Of a stretch of DNA of 64,000 nt, positions 33,188 through 41,906 are shown one piece after another. The notes beneath the pieces are model-generated. The model had not been told where the DNA came from and searched no databases. It saw only the letters and a list, made by a program, of their open reading frames with translations. The DNA comes from DATCHW01 sp036508135. GTDB lineage: Bacteria > Bacteroidota > Ignavibacteria > Tepidaquicellales > Tepidaquicellaceae. The first letter of the stretch is position 1. Each line of letters starts with the position of its first letter. The stretch lies in the NCBI GenBank assembly GCA_036508135.1, contig DATCHW010000003.1, forward strand, positions 62,001-126,000, read 5' to 3'. The position numbers and the translations under genes were made by a program.

Positions 33188-36100
33188 TTAATAAGAATTT
33201 CTATATTTAATTATTTTATCTATCCATTTAATAAAACTTTGTTTTATTTCAAGTTTAATAGCCTTTGTACTAAATAAATGATCAATATGGCTATAAATTT
33301 TATTTTCTATTTGAATAAGTGTACTTTTTGTATCAGAATCGTTAACTGTAACAGCATTTAAAATATAATCTACCCAGTTATTTTTATTGAATTCTGTCAT
33401 GGCCTTAAGAAAGTAAATTTGGACTATAAAATCACTTACAACCATGATATTTAATTCTCTGAGTTGATTAATATCTCTTAAAGTATCAATAGCTTTTTTG
33501 TTGATATTATAATTTTTAAAATCTTGAGATTCGATATTATGTAATAATATTCTAGCGTTAACCGGAACAAAATAATAATTCATCCAAATTAACTTCAATA
33601 TTAATTCATTAAATCTGTAATCATTAATTATTCTTTTATCATAGAGGTGTTGTATTAAAAATAATGTACTGGAATATTTATAGTCTGGTATGTTATTTTG
33701 CATTAAATCATTTAATAAGGAATCATCACAAATAATCGGTATATCTAATTCTAGTGAAATGTTTATTGCTTGCACAGATGATTTTTCAAGCATAATTGCT
33801 ATTCTTTTGTCAATAAATAGTTTGTTTGTTCCTTGGATATGTTGTTTAACAAAATTTATCATATCTTCAATCTTTATTATTTCCTTTCTTATATCTTCTG
33901 CAGGGACTTCAAGTTTAATTAAATTACCCTCAAAACTTATAATTGAATTTCTACCCTGTACAGATGCTAAACTTAATTCTTGATTATATTGAACTAAACT
34001 ATCCAATAAACCTTGTGGGAGACAAACATTATTTAAGAACTGATGTAATTTTAATTCATACAATGTGAAAAAAGCAAAGGGTTCAATCACTATTTTTTTA
34101 GATGATTTAATAATTTCATACTGCTTCTTTCGGGTATTAGGATTATATGAATATATTTTAGACATATAACTAATCGATAAATTTTTCCAAGATTCATAAA
34201 TGTTTTCACCGCGTTGATTAGAGTAATAAGAAAGTGGTATTTGTTTTCTTTCATACATACTCATTATTCTCAATCCGAAATCACTTCTTTTTTCAAGTTT
34301 CTCTCGAATTGTTTTTAAATCTGGTTCAATAATTATTTTTTCAAATAATTTATATTCAGGAAATAGAACATCCCAATTTTGCATCAAATGATTATAAAGT
34401 ATTTTTCCTTCTTCGGAAACTAACTCAGGTTCATTAATCATGAAATGAATAATAGATGCAAAATTTGCATTAATTTCTGCATCCTCCGGCAAATTAATTG
34501 CACATAAATAAGCAATATCAAAAGCTTTTTTTTTCTCACCAATTTGTAAGTAATTAACAGATATTTTAGATAATTCTTTATATTTTCCTGAGAATTCTTT
34601 TTCAGCTTCTTTTGTTATTTTTAAAGCCTCGGAATAATTAGTTAATCTAATTTCACAATATGCCCAATTATAATAATAAAAACTTATTCTTTTTCTTATA
34701 GATAATTCTCTAAAAATAGGCAGTGCATCAACATAGTTTTCTAATCCTAAATAAGAATATCCCAATAGTTCCTTAATTTTGTCTTTGTTTTCAATATTAT
34801 TATCATCCAACATTTTTTTTGCAACAATAATTACATCTTCGTCTTTCTTTAAATTATATAAACAGTTCAGATAATTTATTGTAATAGTTTCATCAATATC
34901 TAAATAGTTCTTGTATATCTCTTTAGCCTCAATCCACTGACTATTTGAAAAATAATAATCTGCAAGTTTTAGATAAATAATTTCTTTGTTACTATCTGTA
35001 ATATCTTTTTTTGATTCTATAAATTTTATTGCCTCTTCTTTTTCTCCTCTTTCCCACAATATTTTAGTTTTAGTTAAAATAAAATCATAATCATTAGGGA
35101 ATGAAGCATTAATCTCAAAAAGAATATTATCGGAGCCTTCTTTATCAAGTTCTCTATTAAGAGCATTTGCAAGAAATGAATATATTTTAATGTTATTGGA
35201 ATTTAATTTTATTTCTGGATAAGAAATATGTTCTAAGCATAATTTTTTAAGTTCTATAAATTCTTTACCATAAAATAATGCATTTAATAAATTTATAAGA
35301 GATTTTTGTTTGTCTAAATCATAAGCTTTTTTAAAATAATATATAGCTTTGGTAAAATTATTTATTAAAACGTAACTAATTCCTAGATTTGTAAAAATTT
35401 CTATATTTGATAAACCAAGTATTTCTGCAGTATTAAAATCTGCTCTCGATTCATCATCTAATTTTAAATAACCATTTACAACACCCCGGTTAAAAATTGC
35501 GCTCCTGTATATTAATTTATTTTGCGTTTTTTCTAACTTTAATATAGCATCGTTAAAAATTCTTTTTGTTTCTAATAAATATTCTTTGATTTCAGATAGG
35601 ATTCTGTTAGCTAGAAATTTTTCTTTACTTATTTTTTCAATAATATAAGCTATTCTATATACTCCATACTCATAATTGAGTTCAGGTGTGCTTTTAGTTT
35701 CAAGGACTTTTTCAATTTCAGCGATCGCATTCTTATAATCTTTCTTTTCGTATAGTATTTTTGAATAAGCAAATCTATTATCTGGATTTTCAAGACTTTT
35801 TTTATCATAAAGTTGCAAAGCATCCTCTAATTTTCCTAATTTTATTAATAAATTCATTTTCATTAATCGTTCGTCATAATCCAAATCTTTTTCTCCGAAA
35901 TCTGAAATAAATTTATCGTAAGCAGCTTGTTCCCCTTGTTCTAACATTATTACAAAAATGTTTTGAAGTTTTCCACGATATTCATTTGGTAATACAGTAT
36001 ATGCGTTTTTAAGATATGGAATTGCTTTTTCAATCTCATTTGTTATTAGAAATGTCATACCAATATTGCGATTCAATTTCCAAATCTGTTCATTGGTTAA

Positions 36101-36832
36101 ATTATCACTTTTTAATATATCGAGATATTTTTCTCTTGCGGTATCATATAATTCTTTTTCAAATAAATCATTTGCATTGTTTAGAAGATTCTGGAATTCA
36201 GATTTAATTTGTAATGAGCCATCTTTTTCTTTAACAAAAGAAGTAATCATATTTTCTATGTTTTTTAATCTATTCGATTCTTCAACCTGTATTTCTAACA
36301 TTATTTCTTGATTTCGTGAAATACGAATCAAATTTTCTTGAATTTGATTTAATTCCGTTGATATTATTTTAACATTTTTCTTAAATTCTTTTGTAAAAAG
36401 ATTATTTCTTCTAAAATTAATTTCGATAATTGATTTTAAATAAAGTGCATTAGTTTTTGGATCTTGCAATATGTTATTAGTGATTTGTCTAACGAAGTAA
36501 TTTATAACTTGTATAGCTATCAGTTTTCTATCTCTATTAGTTGGGAAATAAAAGTCTGTTTTTAAAAATGAATTTATTAAAACTTCTTTCGAGATGTAAT
36601 CAATTCCTTCATGAAAATATTCCGAAGAGTTAATTACATCGGAATCTTCAAGAAATTTACAGAAATATTCTTTCGTTAATTCAATACCTTGCTTTTGAAA
36701 ATAAATAATTGTTTCCGAGACAGTTTTTTCAAAATGTTTGATGCCTTCATCATGAAGAAATGCTTTTTTTGCAATATCATACAACAATGATGTAGTTATA
36801 TTAATAATAATACCTTCTAAGAACCCGTTCAT
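33188..36832 (-). CDS. Large TPR-repeat protein with PIN-like C-terminal domain
   Basis: A 1214-residue protein without signal peptide. The N-terminal ~200 residues are helical ('GIIINITTSLLYDIAKKAF', later 'NQIQENLIRISRNQEIMLEIQ' coiled coil). From about 210 to 860 there are many TPR-like helix pairs ('LFEKELYDTAREKYLDIL', 'AIYYFKKAYDLD', 'NYVDALPIFREL'). The C-terminal part (about 925-1110) resembles a PIN-type nuclease: 'KIVIEPFAFFTLYEL', then 'LDIPIICDDSLLNDLM' with paired Asp near 1036. TPR-PIN proteins are reported in prokaryotic conflict systems. A defence role is inferred, not shown. Confidence 0.75.
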   Translation of the reverse strand: MNGFLEGIIINITTSLLYDIAKKAFLHDEGIKHFEKTVSETIIYFQKQGIELTKEYFCKFLEDSDVINSSEYFHEGIDYISKEVLINSFLKTDFYFPTNRDRKLIAIQVINYFVRQITNNILQDPKTNALYLKSIIEINFRRNNLFTKEFKKNVKIISTELNQIQENLIRISRNQEIMLEIQVEESNRLKNIENMITSFVKEKDGSLQIKSEFQNLLNNANDLFEKELYDTAREKYLDILKSDNLTNEQIWKLNRNIGMTFLITNEIEKAIPYLKNAYTVLPNEYRGKLQNIFVIMLEQGEQAAYDKFISDFGEKDLDYDERLMKMNLLIKLGKLEDALQLYDKKSLENPDNRFAYSKILYEKKDYKNAIAEIEKVLETKSTPELNYEYGVYRIAYIIEKISKEKFLANRILSEIKEYLLETKRIFNDAILKLEKTQNKLIYRSAIFNRGVVNGYLKLDDESRADFNTAEILGLSNIEIFTNLGISYVLINNFTKAIYYFKKAYDLDKQKSLINLLNALFYGKEFIELKKLCLEHISYPEIKLNSNNIKIYSFLANALNRELDKEGSDNILFEINASFPNDYDFILTKTKILWERGEKEEAIKFIESKKDITDSNKEIIYLKLADYYFSNSQWIEAKEIYKNYLDIDETITINYLNCLYNLKKDEDVIIVAKKMLDDNNIENKDKIKELLGYSYLGLENYVDALPIFRELSIRKRISFYYYNWAYCEIRLTNYSEALKITKEAEKEFSGKYKELSKISVNYLQIGEKKKAFDIAYLCAINLPEDAEINANFASIIHFMINEPELVSEEGKILYNHLMQNWDVLFPEYKLFEKIIIEPDLKTIREKLEKRSDFGLRIMSMYERKQIPLSYYSNQRGENIYESWKNLSISYMSKIYSYNPNTRKKQYEIIKSSKKIVIEPFAFFTLYELKLHQFLNNVCLPQGLLDSLVQYNQELSLASVQGRNSIISFEGNLIKLEVPAEDIRKEIIKIEDMINFVKQHIQGTNKLFIDKRIAIMLEKSSVQAINISLELDIPIICDDSLLNDLMQNNIPDYKYSSTLFLIQHLYDKRIINDYRFNELILKLIWMNYYFVPVNARILLHNIESQDFKNYNINKKAIDTLRDINQLRELNIMVVSDFIVQIYFLKAMTEFNKNNWVDYILNAVTVNDSDTKSTLIQIENKIYSHIDHLFSTKAIKLEIKQSFIKWIDKIIKYRNSY

Positions 36833-37002
36833 ATCAATTTTTTAAGTTTTTAAAAATTTCCAAAGATTTATTTATGTTATTTATTTAAGTAATATCATTT
36901 TTTTGTCCGATAAATCAAATTACCGCTTCGCTCCAATTTTCTATTTAAGTAAAATCATCTTCTTGCATTCAATATAATCTCTCCCGACACGTCGGGATTT
37001 CG
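36833..37002 (-). pseudogene. Two extra T9SS tails in series, with TCCCGACACGTCGGGA palindrome
   Basis: Past the end of the T9SS gene at 37003, the minus strand holds the palindrome at 36982-36997, then a frame ending 'RDYIECKKMILLK' and stop (36941), then, after GGAGCGAAGCGG, a second ending 'FDLSDKKMILLK' and stop (36881). Both copy the end of the upstream gene ('GDYIDTKKMILLK'). So three successive sorting-tail ends stand in a row; neither extra copy has its own start. Confidence 0.7.
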
Positions 37003-38388
37003 TTACAAATAAATTTGTAACTCAACAGGTAATTTTAAAAGAATCATCTTTTTAGTATCAATATAATCTCCAATGCTTAAAGTATAAAAATATATTCCTG
37101 ATGGATGGGCACTTGCTTCAAATGTTACTTCATAAGTTCCGGGTTGTAATGGTGCGTTTACAAGTGTAACGATTTCTTTGCCAAGTGCATCGTAAACTTT
37201 TAATGTAACAACCCCCTGACCCCCTTTTCTAAGGGGGAATAATTCATTTGACGTCTCACTTTTCACATTTGACGGTATTTGGAATTTTATCTTTGTTGAC
37301 GGATTAAAGGGATTGGGATAATTTTGTTCGAGAGAAAAATCTTTAATTACATTGCCCTGATTATTTATCCCGACGGAACCGCCTGTTGTTGTTTTTATAA
37401 TCACACCGTTATTCCCGACAGCATACCCTGTGTTGACATCCGTAAATGTGATTGATTTTAAATCTGTTGTAACTCCAGAATTCTGAGGGTACCAAAAAAC
37501 CCCGCCATCATTTGATTTCCTGATTAATCCTTCTGTCCCGCACATCCAGCCTTTATCGGCTCCGATTAAATATACAGAATTAATAACCGATATAGATTGA
37601 TAAGTCGCCTGAAACCAATAAAGTCCTCGGTTGGTAGTTCGGTCAACGTATGTATAAGTTGGATTTCCTCCATTATAATAACCGACTGCAACCCCGGTAT
37701 TCTGGTCTACAAAATTCATTGCATAAAAATAAGCATCATCCCAATGGTCCAGCATTTCCCAATTACACCCGCCATCGGTAGTCCTTTGAAGTTCACCGTT
37801 ATTACTGCCGCAAAAATTATAGAAAACACCTCTCCACCCTGTCAGAGCAGTCGGGAAATTCACAGATAGAATTCCCATTAAGTGATTCTCTTTGCTCCAG
37901 TTTAACCCACCATTTGTAGTGAGCATATCAAATCCGGAATTAATTACTGAATTTCTTTTCTTTCCTCCGATGTACCCATTATTGGCATTTACAAAAAATG
38001 AACATTGAGGTTCATTATAATAATCATATCCAACGAATTGCTTACTCCAGTTAATTCCTGCGTTAGTTGTATGATAGATATAAACCGAATCATTTCCCCA
38101 TCCTGACGCCCAGCCGTTTGAGTAATCAAGGAAATAAATTGTTTTGAAGTTAATATTTTGGTTGGGAGAAACTGAAACCCAATTAATTCCCGCATTTGTA
38201 GTTTTTAGAATTACGCCATTATCTCCTGCGGCATATCCAAAATTCCCGGTTTCTGTTGCAGGAAAGAAAACGATGTTAAGATTTGATGTTACGCCGCTAT
38301 TTACCTGAATCCATCCGGACTGAGCTAATAAATAATGACCAATTAAAAACGAATAACAGACCGAAATTATAAAAATAATTTTTTTCAT
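37003..38388 (-). CDS. Secreted YCF48-like propeller protein with modified T9SS domain
   Basis: A 461-residue protein with a signal peptide (about 1-22, 'LIGHYLLAQ'). Propeller blades have Asp-box-like turns ('TTNAGINW', 'TTNGGLNW', 'TTDGGCNW', 'SNDGGVFW'). The T9SS domain begins 'LEQNYPNPFNPSTKIKF'. Two oddities appear. A segment 'ELFPLRKGGQGV' splits the domain where paralogues run straight from 'TSN' to the next strand. And after the normal end 'TKKMILLK' the stop codon is gone, so the frame runs through 'LPVELQIYL', encoded by the palindrome-associated spacer. Sorting may be affected. Confidence 0.82.
   Translation of the reverse strand: MKKIIFIISVCYSFLIGHYLLAQSGWIQVNSGVTSNLNIVFFPATETGNFGYAAGDNGVILKTTNAGINWVSVSPNQNINFKTIYFLDYSNGWASGWGNDSVYIYHTTNAGINWSKQFVGYDYYNEPQCSFFVNANNGYIGGKKRNSVINSGFDMLTTNGGLNWSKENHLMGILSVNFPTALTGWRGVFYNFCGSNNGELQRTTDGGCNWEMLDHWDDAYFYAMNFVDQNTGVAVGYYNGGNPTYTYVDRTTNRGLYWFQATYQSISVINSVYLIGADKGWMCGTEGLIRKSNDGGVFWYPQNSGVTTDLKSITFTDVNTGYAVGNNGVIIKTTTGGSVGINNQGNVIKDFSLEQNYPNPFNPSTKIKFQIPSNVKSETSNELFPLRKGGQGVVTLKVYDALGKEIVTLVNAPLQPGTYEVTFEASAHPSGIYFYTLSIGDYIDTKKMILLKLPVELQIYL
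37212..37237. repeat. In-frame palindromic repeat inside a T9SS domain
   Basis: CCCCCTT (37220-37226) pairs perfectly with AAGGGGG (37231-37237), preceded by CCCCCTGA. Read on the minus strand it encodes 'FPLRKGGQG'. The same kind of element (CCCCCCTTTATCAAAGG) stands between genes at about 40261-40280. The paralogue at 5957-7585 lacks the residues, which supports an insertion. Confidence 0.65.
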
Positions 38389-38505
38389 ATGTGAAAAAAA
38401 TAAATTTTTTAAAACTAATTTCTAATCAATTGGCAATCATACCCTCATATTGCTTGTACTCATCAACCTTAATACATCTCCCATATATATCAAACTATCA
38501 ATTAT

Positions 38506-38849
38506 CTATTGTAAAAACAATAAGATTAAAAAATCTTTTTGCCATTTTATTTCAGGATAATGTTTTGAAAATAAATACCCTGATTTTTGCTTAAAGGATT
38601 TCATAAAATCTAATATTTTTGAACCTTCATTTTCTCCTTTAACAATCATATGAATGTGATTTCTCATAAACAAATATATAAGTGATGAGCAGGAGTATTT
38701 TTCTAATTCTTGTAGCAAAATTTCTCAACTTCGCTAAATATTTCATCATTATTTAAAGAATTTTTCTTTAAGTATGTACAAAGCGTGAATGCAACATATA
38801 TTTCACCGTTATATAATTCGGGTGATAATCTGTGAATTTTTTCTTTCAT
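38506..38849 (-). pseudogene. Decayed REP-associated tyrosine transposase (Y1_Tnp/RAYT)
   Basis: Two overlapping frames make one gene. From ATG 38849 it reads 'MKEKIHRLSPELYNGEIYVAFTL' and shifts frame near 38710. It then continues 'LQELEKYS' to 'FMRNHIHMIVKGENEGSKILDFMKSFK' and ends after 'IKWQKDF'. 'NHIHMI' is the HxH metal motif of Y1 HUH transposases of the RAYT/IS200 type. The normal continuation after 'WQK.F' (about 50 residues) is missing. RAYTs move REP palindromes, and a TCCCGA-type palindrome lies 24 bases upstream of its start. Confidence 0.75.
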
Positions 38850-38872
38850 TTTTAATTTGCGCAGGCTAAAGA

Positions 38873-38888
38873 TCCCGACATATCGGGA
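38873..38888. repeat. REP-like palindrome next to the transposase relic
   Basis: TCCCGACATATCGGGA, the same family as the palindromes at 7618, 25909, 28889 and 36982. It is immediately upstream of the RAYT relic, the usual arrangement of REP sequences and their transposase. Confidence 0.65.
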
Positions 38889-38929
38889 CAGGCTCTGCGG
38901 CAACGACATATTTAAAAGATTGTTGTGAA

Positions 38930-40162
38930 CTAAAGTTTCAATTTTCTAATCACAGGAAAAGAAACGGCTACGATAATAACAACGATAAGTGTCATCACGC
39001 CTCCGAAAATTACCGAGGGAACAATCCCCATCAGTTTCGCAGCAAGTCCTGATTCAAATGCACCTATTTCATTGGACGAACCGATAAATATGCTGTTTAC
39101 AGCCGAAACCCGTCCTTTCATATTTTCCGGAGTCTTCAACTGAATTATAGTTTGCCTTATAACCACACTTACACTGTCAAACATACCGCTTAAAGCAAGC
39201 GTAAGCAGTGAGAGGTAAAAATTCCGTGAAACTGCAAATACAATTATGCTGATTCCGAATCCCGCTATACAGAAAAGTAAATTTCTTCCTGCATTTTCCA
39301 GCGGCGGCTTACGAGTAAGATACAAAGCCATAAAAACCGCACCTATGGAAGGCGCTGCCCTCAGCATTCCAAGCCCCTGCGGGCCGGTTGACAATATATC
39401 CGAAGCGAATACCGGCAGCATTGCTACCGTTCCGCCGAATAACACGGCAAATAAGTCGAGAGAAATTGTACCAAGTATAATTTTATTTTTAAAAACAAAT
39501 TTTACACCTGCGGCAAGTCTATCTGATAAAGTGTTATGTTCACTCAATTCCGGAACCGGTTTTTTTGAAACGAATAGCATTGCAAAAATTGCTGTTCCAA
39601 TGAGTATTACAACTGTGAGATAAGAAATACTCACACCATAAAATCCATAGATCAATCCGCCGGTTGCGGGTCCCAATACTGCACCAATCTGCCAGACGGT
39701 TATATTCCAGGTAATTGCCTTTGAAAATAACTCCCTTGGTACTAACTGAGCCATAAAAGCAAATGAAGAAGGCATTACAAATCCACGAGCGATTCCGCTG
39801 ATAAATATCACAGTATAAATATAAGTTACTCTTTGTGTGTTCAGCAGGTCAATTGCATTAGTAGAAAAAAAGAAGAGTAAAAATGAGCAAAGAAAGAGAA
39901 GTAAATAAGAGGAGAGTAATATTTTTTTCCGGTCACTTATATCAACAATATGTCCGGAGACAAGAGCCGTAAGTATTGAAGGAATTGCCTCTGCCAGACC
40001 GATGAGACCTAATGAAAAAGGGTCCTTCGTAAGTTCATATACCTGCCACCCTACGGTCACTGCCTGAACCATATAAGCAAGTGTGATAAAGAATCTCGCA
40101 AAAATAAAATTCCGAAAATCTATTATCTGAAAAACACTTAAAGCCCCGGTCTTTAATTTCAA
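38930..40162 (-). CDS. MFS transporter (EntS/MFS_3-like)
   Basis: A 410-residue major facilitator protein with 12 predicted helices. 'GHIVDISDRKKILLSSYLLLF' is the loop 2-3 motif, 'NITVWQIGAVLGPATGGLIY' is the exporter-type helix 5 motif, and 'FRNFIFARFFITLAYMVQAVTVGWQVYELT' is the opening typical of the MFS_3 group that includes enterobactin exporter EntS. It probably exports a small molecule; the substrate is unknown. The stop of the purine operon lies 173 bases upstream on the same strand. Confidence 0.88.
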   Translation of the reverse strand: MKLKTGALSVFQIIDFRNFIFARFFITLAYMVQAVTVGWQVYELTKDPFSLGLIGLAEAIPSILTALVSGHIVDISDRKKILLSSYLLLFLCSFLLFFFSTNAIDLLNTQRVTYIYTVIFISGIARGFVMPSSFAFMAQLVPRELFSKAITWNITVWQIGAVLGPATGGLIYGFYGVSISYLTVVILIGTAIFAMLFVSKKPVPELSEHNTLSDRLAAGVKFVFKNKIILGTISLDLFAVLFGGTVAMLPVFASDILSTGPQGLGMLRAAPSIGAVFMALYLTRKPPLENAGRNLLFCIAGFGISIIVFAVSRNFYLSLLTLALSGMFDSVSVVIRQTIIQLKTPENMKGRVSAVNSIFIGSSNEIGAFESGLAAKLMGIVPSVIFGGVMTLIVVIIVAVSFPVIRKLKL

Positions 40163-40335
40163 AATAAATGAATATTATTTAACTGCATAACAAATAGGAA
40201 CTATTATTAATGGCGTTAAAAATCGTGTGTAAATTCGAACAATTATCAAATGAACCCCCCAACCCCCCTTTATCAAAGGTGGGACAAGAATCGAAATCGT
40301 TTATTTAATTTACCATTTTGAATGCTATTCTGTTA

Positions 40336-41835
40336 TTACATCTTATTGAACTCTTCTATCATTTCATCCCATTTTGCAGGTTGGTCGAAAATGTTCTTCC
40401 AGATTTTCCTGTCGTACCATAGTTGATTCAAATCTTCGATGCTTCTTTCCTGCTGTTCAACCCAAGTAAAGTATTTTAAATTATGAATCATTTTTCTATC
40501 TGTATAAGTTAATTCTTTCATACTGTCGGTTTGTGTGCCGCAGATGCATTTTTCAAAATCCTTCGCGGCTTGAAGTTCAGTATATTCACCTCTTTCCGAC
40601 CTCAATTCACCAAGACGTGATTCATACATATTTGCTCCGTCTGTTGCCAATGATATTATCACATCATCGGAATTCATTTCGTAATATTTTGCAGTCTTTA
40701 CAGCAGAAAGAATATTTGCTATTCCTGATATTCCTATCATATCAAGTTTATTAATTAATTCTTTTTCAAGTCCTTCACCTGCAAGATATTTTTTACCTTT
40801 CGATTCATTGAATAGCCTGAAAATCCTCATACAATCTTCGTCGTCAATTGCGGTCACAACATCAGTGTTTTTTACATTGTGAACCCAAGGAATATGCTTG
40901 TCTCCGATGCCTTCAATCCTGTGTCCGCCGAAGCCGTTCATTAGCATTGTCGGGCATTGTAATGCTTCCGATGCAACTACTTTTACTCCGGAATATTTTG
41001 TTTTAAGATAATCTCCTGCTCCGATTGTGCCCGCAGAGCCTGTATTGGAGACGTAGGCGGCGAGATTTAATTTAGCGTTCCCACGTCCCGATAAATGCGG
41101 GATCTTCGACTGGAGTGTAGAAACGAGGGAGAGAAATACTTCTTCAATTGCAGAACCGGTAACATGATAATGCCAGCAGGGATTTCCGAACTCCTCAAAC
41201 TGGTTAAAGATAATGCAATCTTTTCTTGTCCTTTTTATCTCCCAGCATTTATCGTAAATTTCTTTTACATTTGATTCACATCCGGGAGTAGCGATAACTT
41301 CCGCTCCGATTTCTTTAAGCCAGTCGAATCTTTCCCTGCTCATTTCTTCAGGCAGTATCGCAACAGCCGTGCATCCCATAAGATAGGAGTCGAATGCTCC
41401 GCCGCGACAGTAGTTGCCGGTTGATGGCCATACAGCTTTATTATATGAAGGGTCAAAATCACCTGTAATTATTCTCGGAACAAGGCAACCATAAGCCGCA
41501 CCGACTTTATGTGCCCCGGTAGGAAACCACTTGCCAAGTAATAAAATTATTCTTGCATCAACTCCTGTTAAAGATTTTGGAAGTTCTAAATAATTAACTC
41601 CGCCATATAATCCGCCTTTTTCTTTCGGTTCATTTTTCCAGGTGATGCGGAAAAGATTTAACGGATGTAATTCCCACAGACCAATATTTTTCAATTTATC
41701 TTTTATTTCACCGGGTATTAAATCCGGATTTTTCATTTGTGCGAATGTGGGCAGTATGATTCCTTTTTCTTTGAATATCTTTGACGTTTTGTGCAGTATA
41801 TCTTTGTTTTTTATTTTTTCTATTAATTCTATCAT
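40336..41835 (-). CDS. PLP-dependent lyase of the tryptophan-synthase-beta superfamily
   Basis: A 499-residue fold-type II PLP enzyme. 'FPTGAHKVGAAYGCL' holds the likely Schiff-base Lys110, 'PSTGNYCRGGAFDSYLMG' is the substrate/Asn loop, and 'AAYVSNTGSAGTIGAGDYLK' is the phosphate-binding region. Relatives with this N-terminus appear with ygeX/ygeY/ygfK/ssnA genes in anaerobes and are taken to act in a late step of purine breakdown; the reaction is unproven. A short stretch (about residues 238-252, 'LQSKIPHLSGRG') may be a palindromic insertion. It is the last gene of the operon. Confidence 0.85.
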   Translation of the reverse strand: MIELIEKIKNKDILHKTSKIFKEKGIILPTFAQMKNPDLIPGEIKDKLKNIGLWELHPLNLFRITWKNEPKEKGGLYGGVNYLELPKSLTGVDARIILLLGKWFPTGAHKVGAAYGCLVPRIITGDFDPSYNKAVWPSTGNYCRGGAFDSYLMGCTAVAILPEEMSRERFDWLKEIGAEVIATPGCESNVKEIYDKCWEIKRTRKDCIIFNQFEEFGNPCWHYHVTGSAIEEVFLSLVSTLQSKIPHLSGRGNAKLNLAAYVSNTGSAGTIGAGDYLKTKYSGVKVVASEALQCPTMLMNGFGGHRIEGIGDKHIPWVHNVKNTDVVTAIDDEDCMRIFRLFNESKGKKYLAGEGLEKELINKLDMIGISGIANILSAVKTAKYYEMNSDDVIISLATDGANMYESRLGELRSERGEYTELQAAKDFEKCICGTQTDSMKELTYTDRKMIHNLKYFTWVEQQERSIEDLNQLWYDRKIWKNIFDQPAKWDEMIEEFNKM

Positions 41836-41906
41836 TGTTTTATGTTTGATTTTTAAGATCCTTCGCTGCGCTCAGGATGACATATGAGACGCTCAGGATG
41901 ACATAT
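41836..41906. repeat. Short repeat GACGCTCAGGATGACATAT between operon genes
   Basis: CGCTCAGGATGACATAT occurs twice in tandem (about 41870-41886 and 41891-41907), the first preceded by CTTCGCTGCG. This is a common intergenic repeat of the 'CTGAGCGcagCGAAGG' type. It separates ssnA from the PLP lyase within the operon. Confidence 0.6.

Noticed and set aside
33690..33983. Plus-strand frame inside the TPR-PIN gene
   Set aside because: It lies wholly within the large minus-strand gene and has no family signature.
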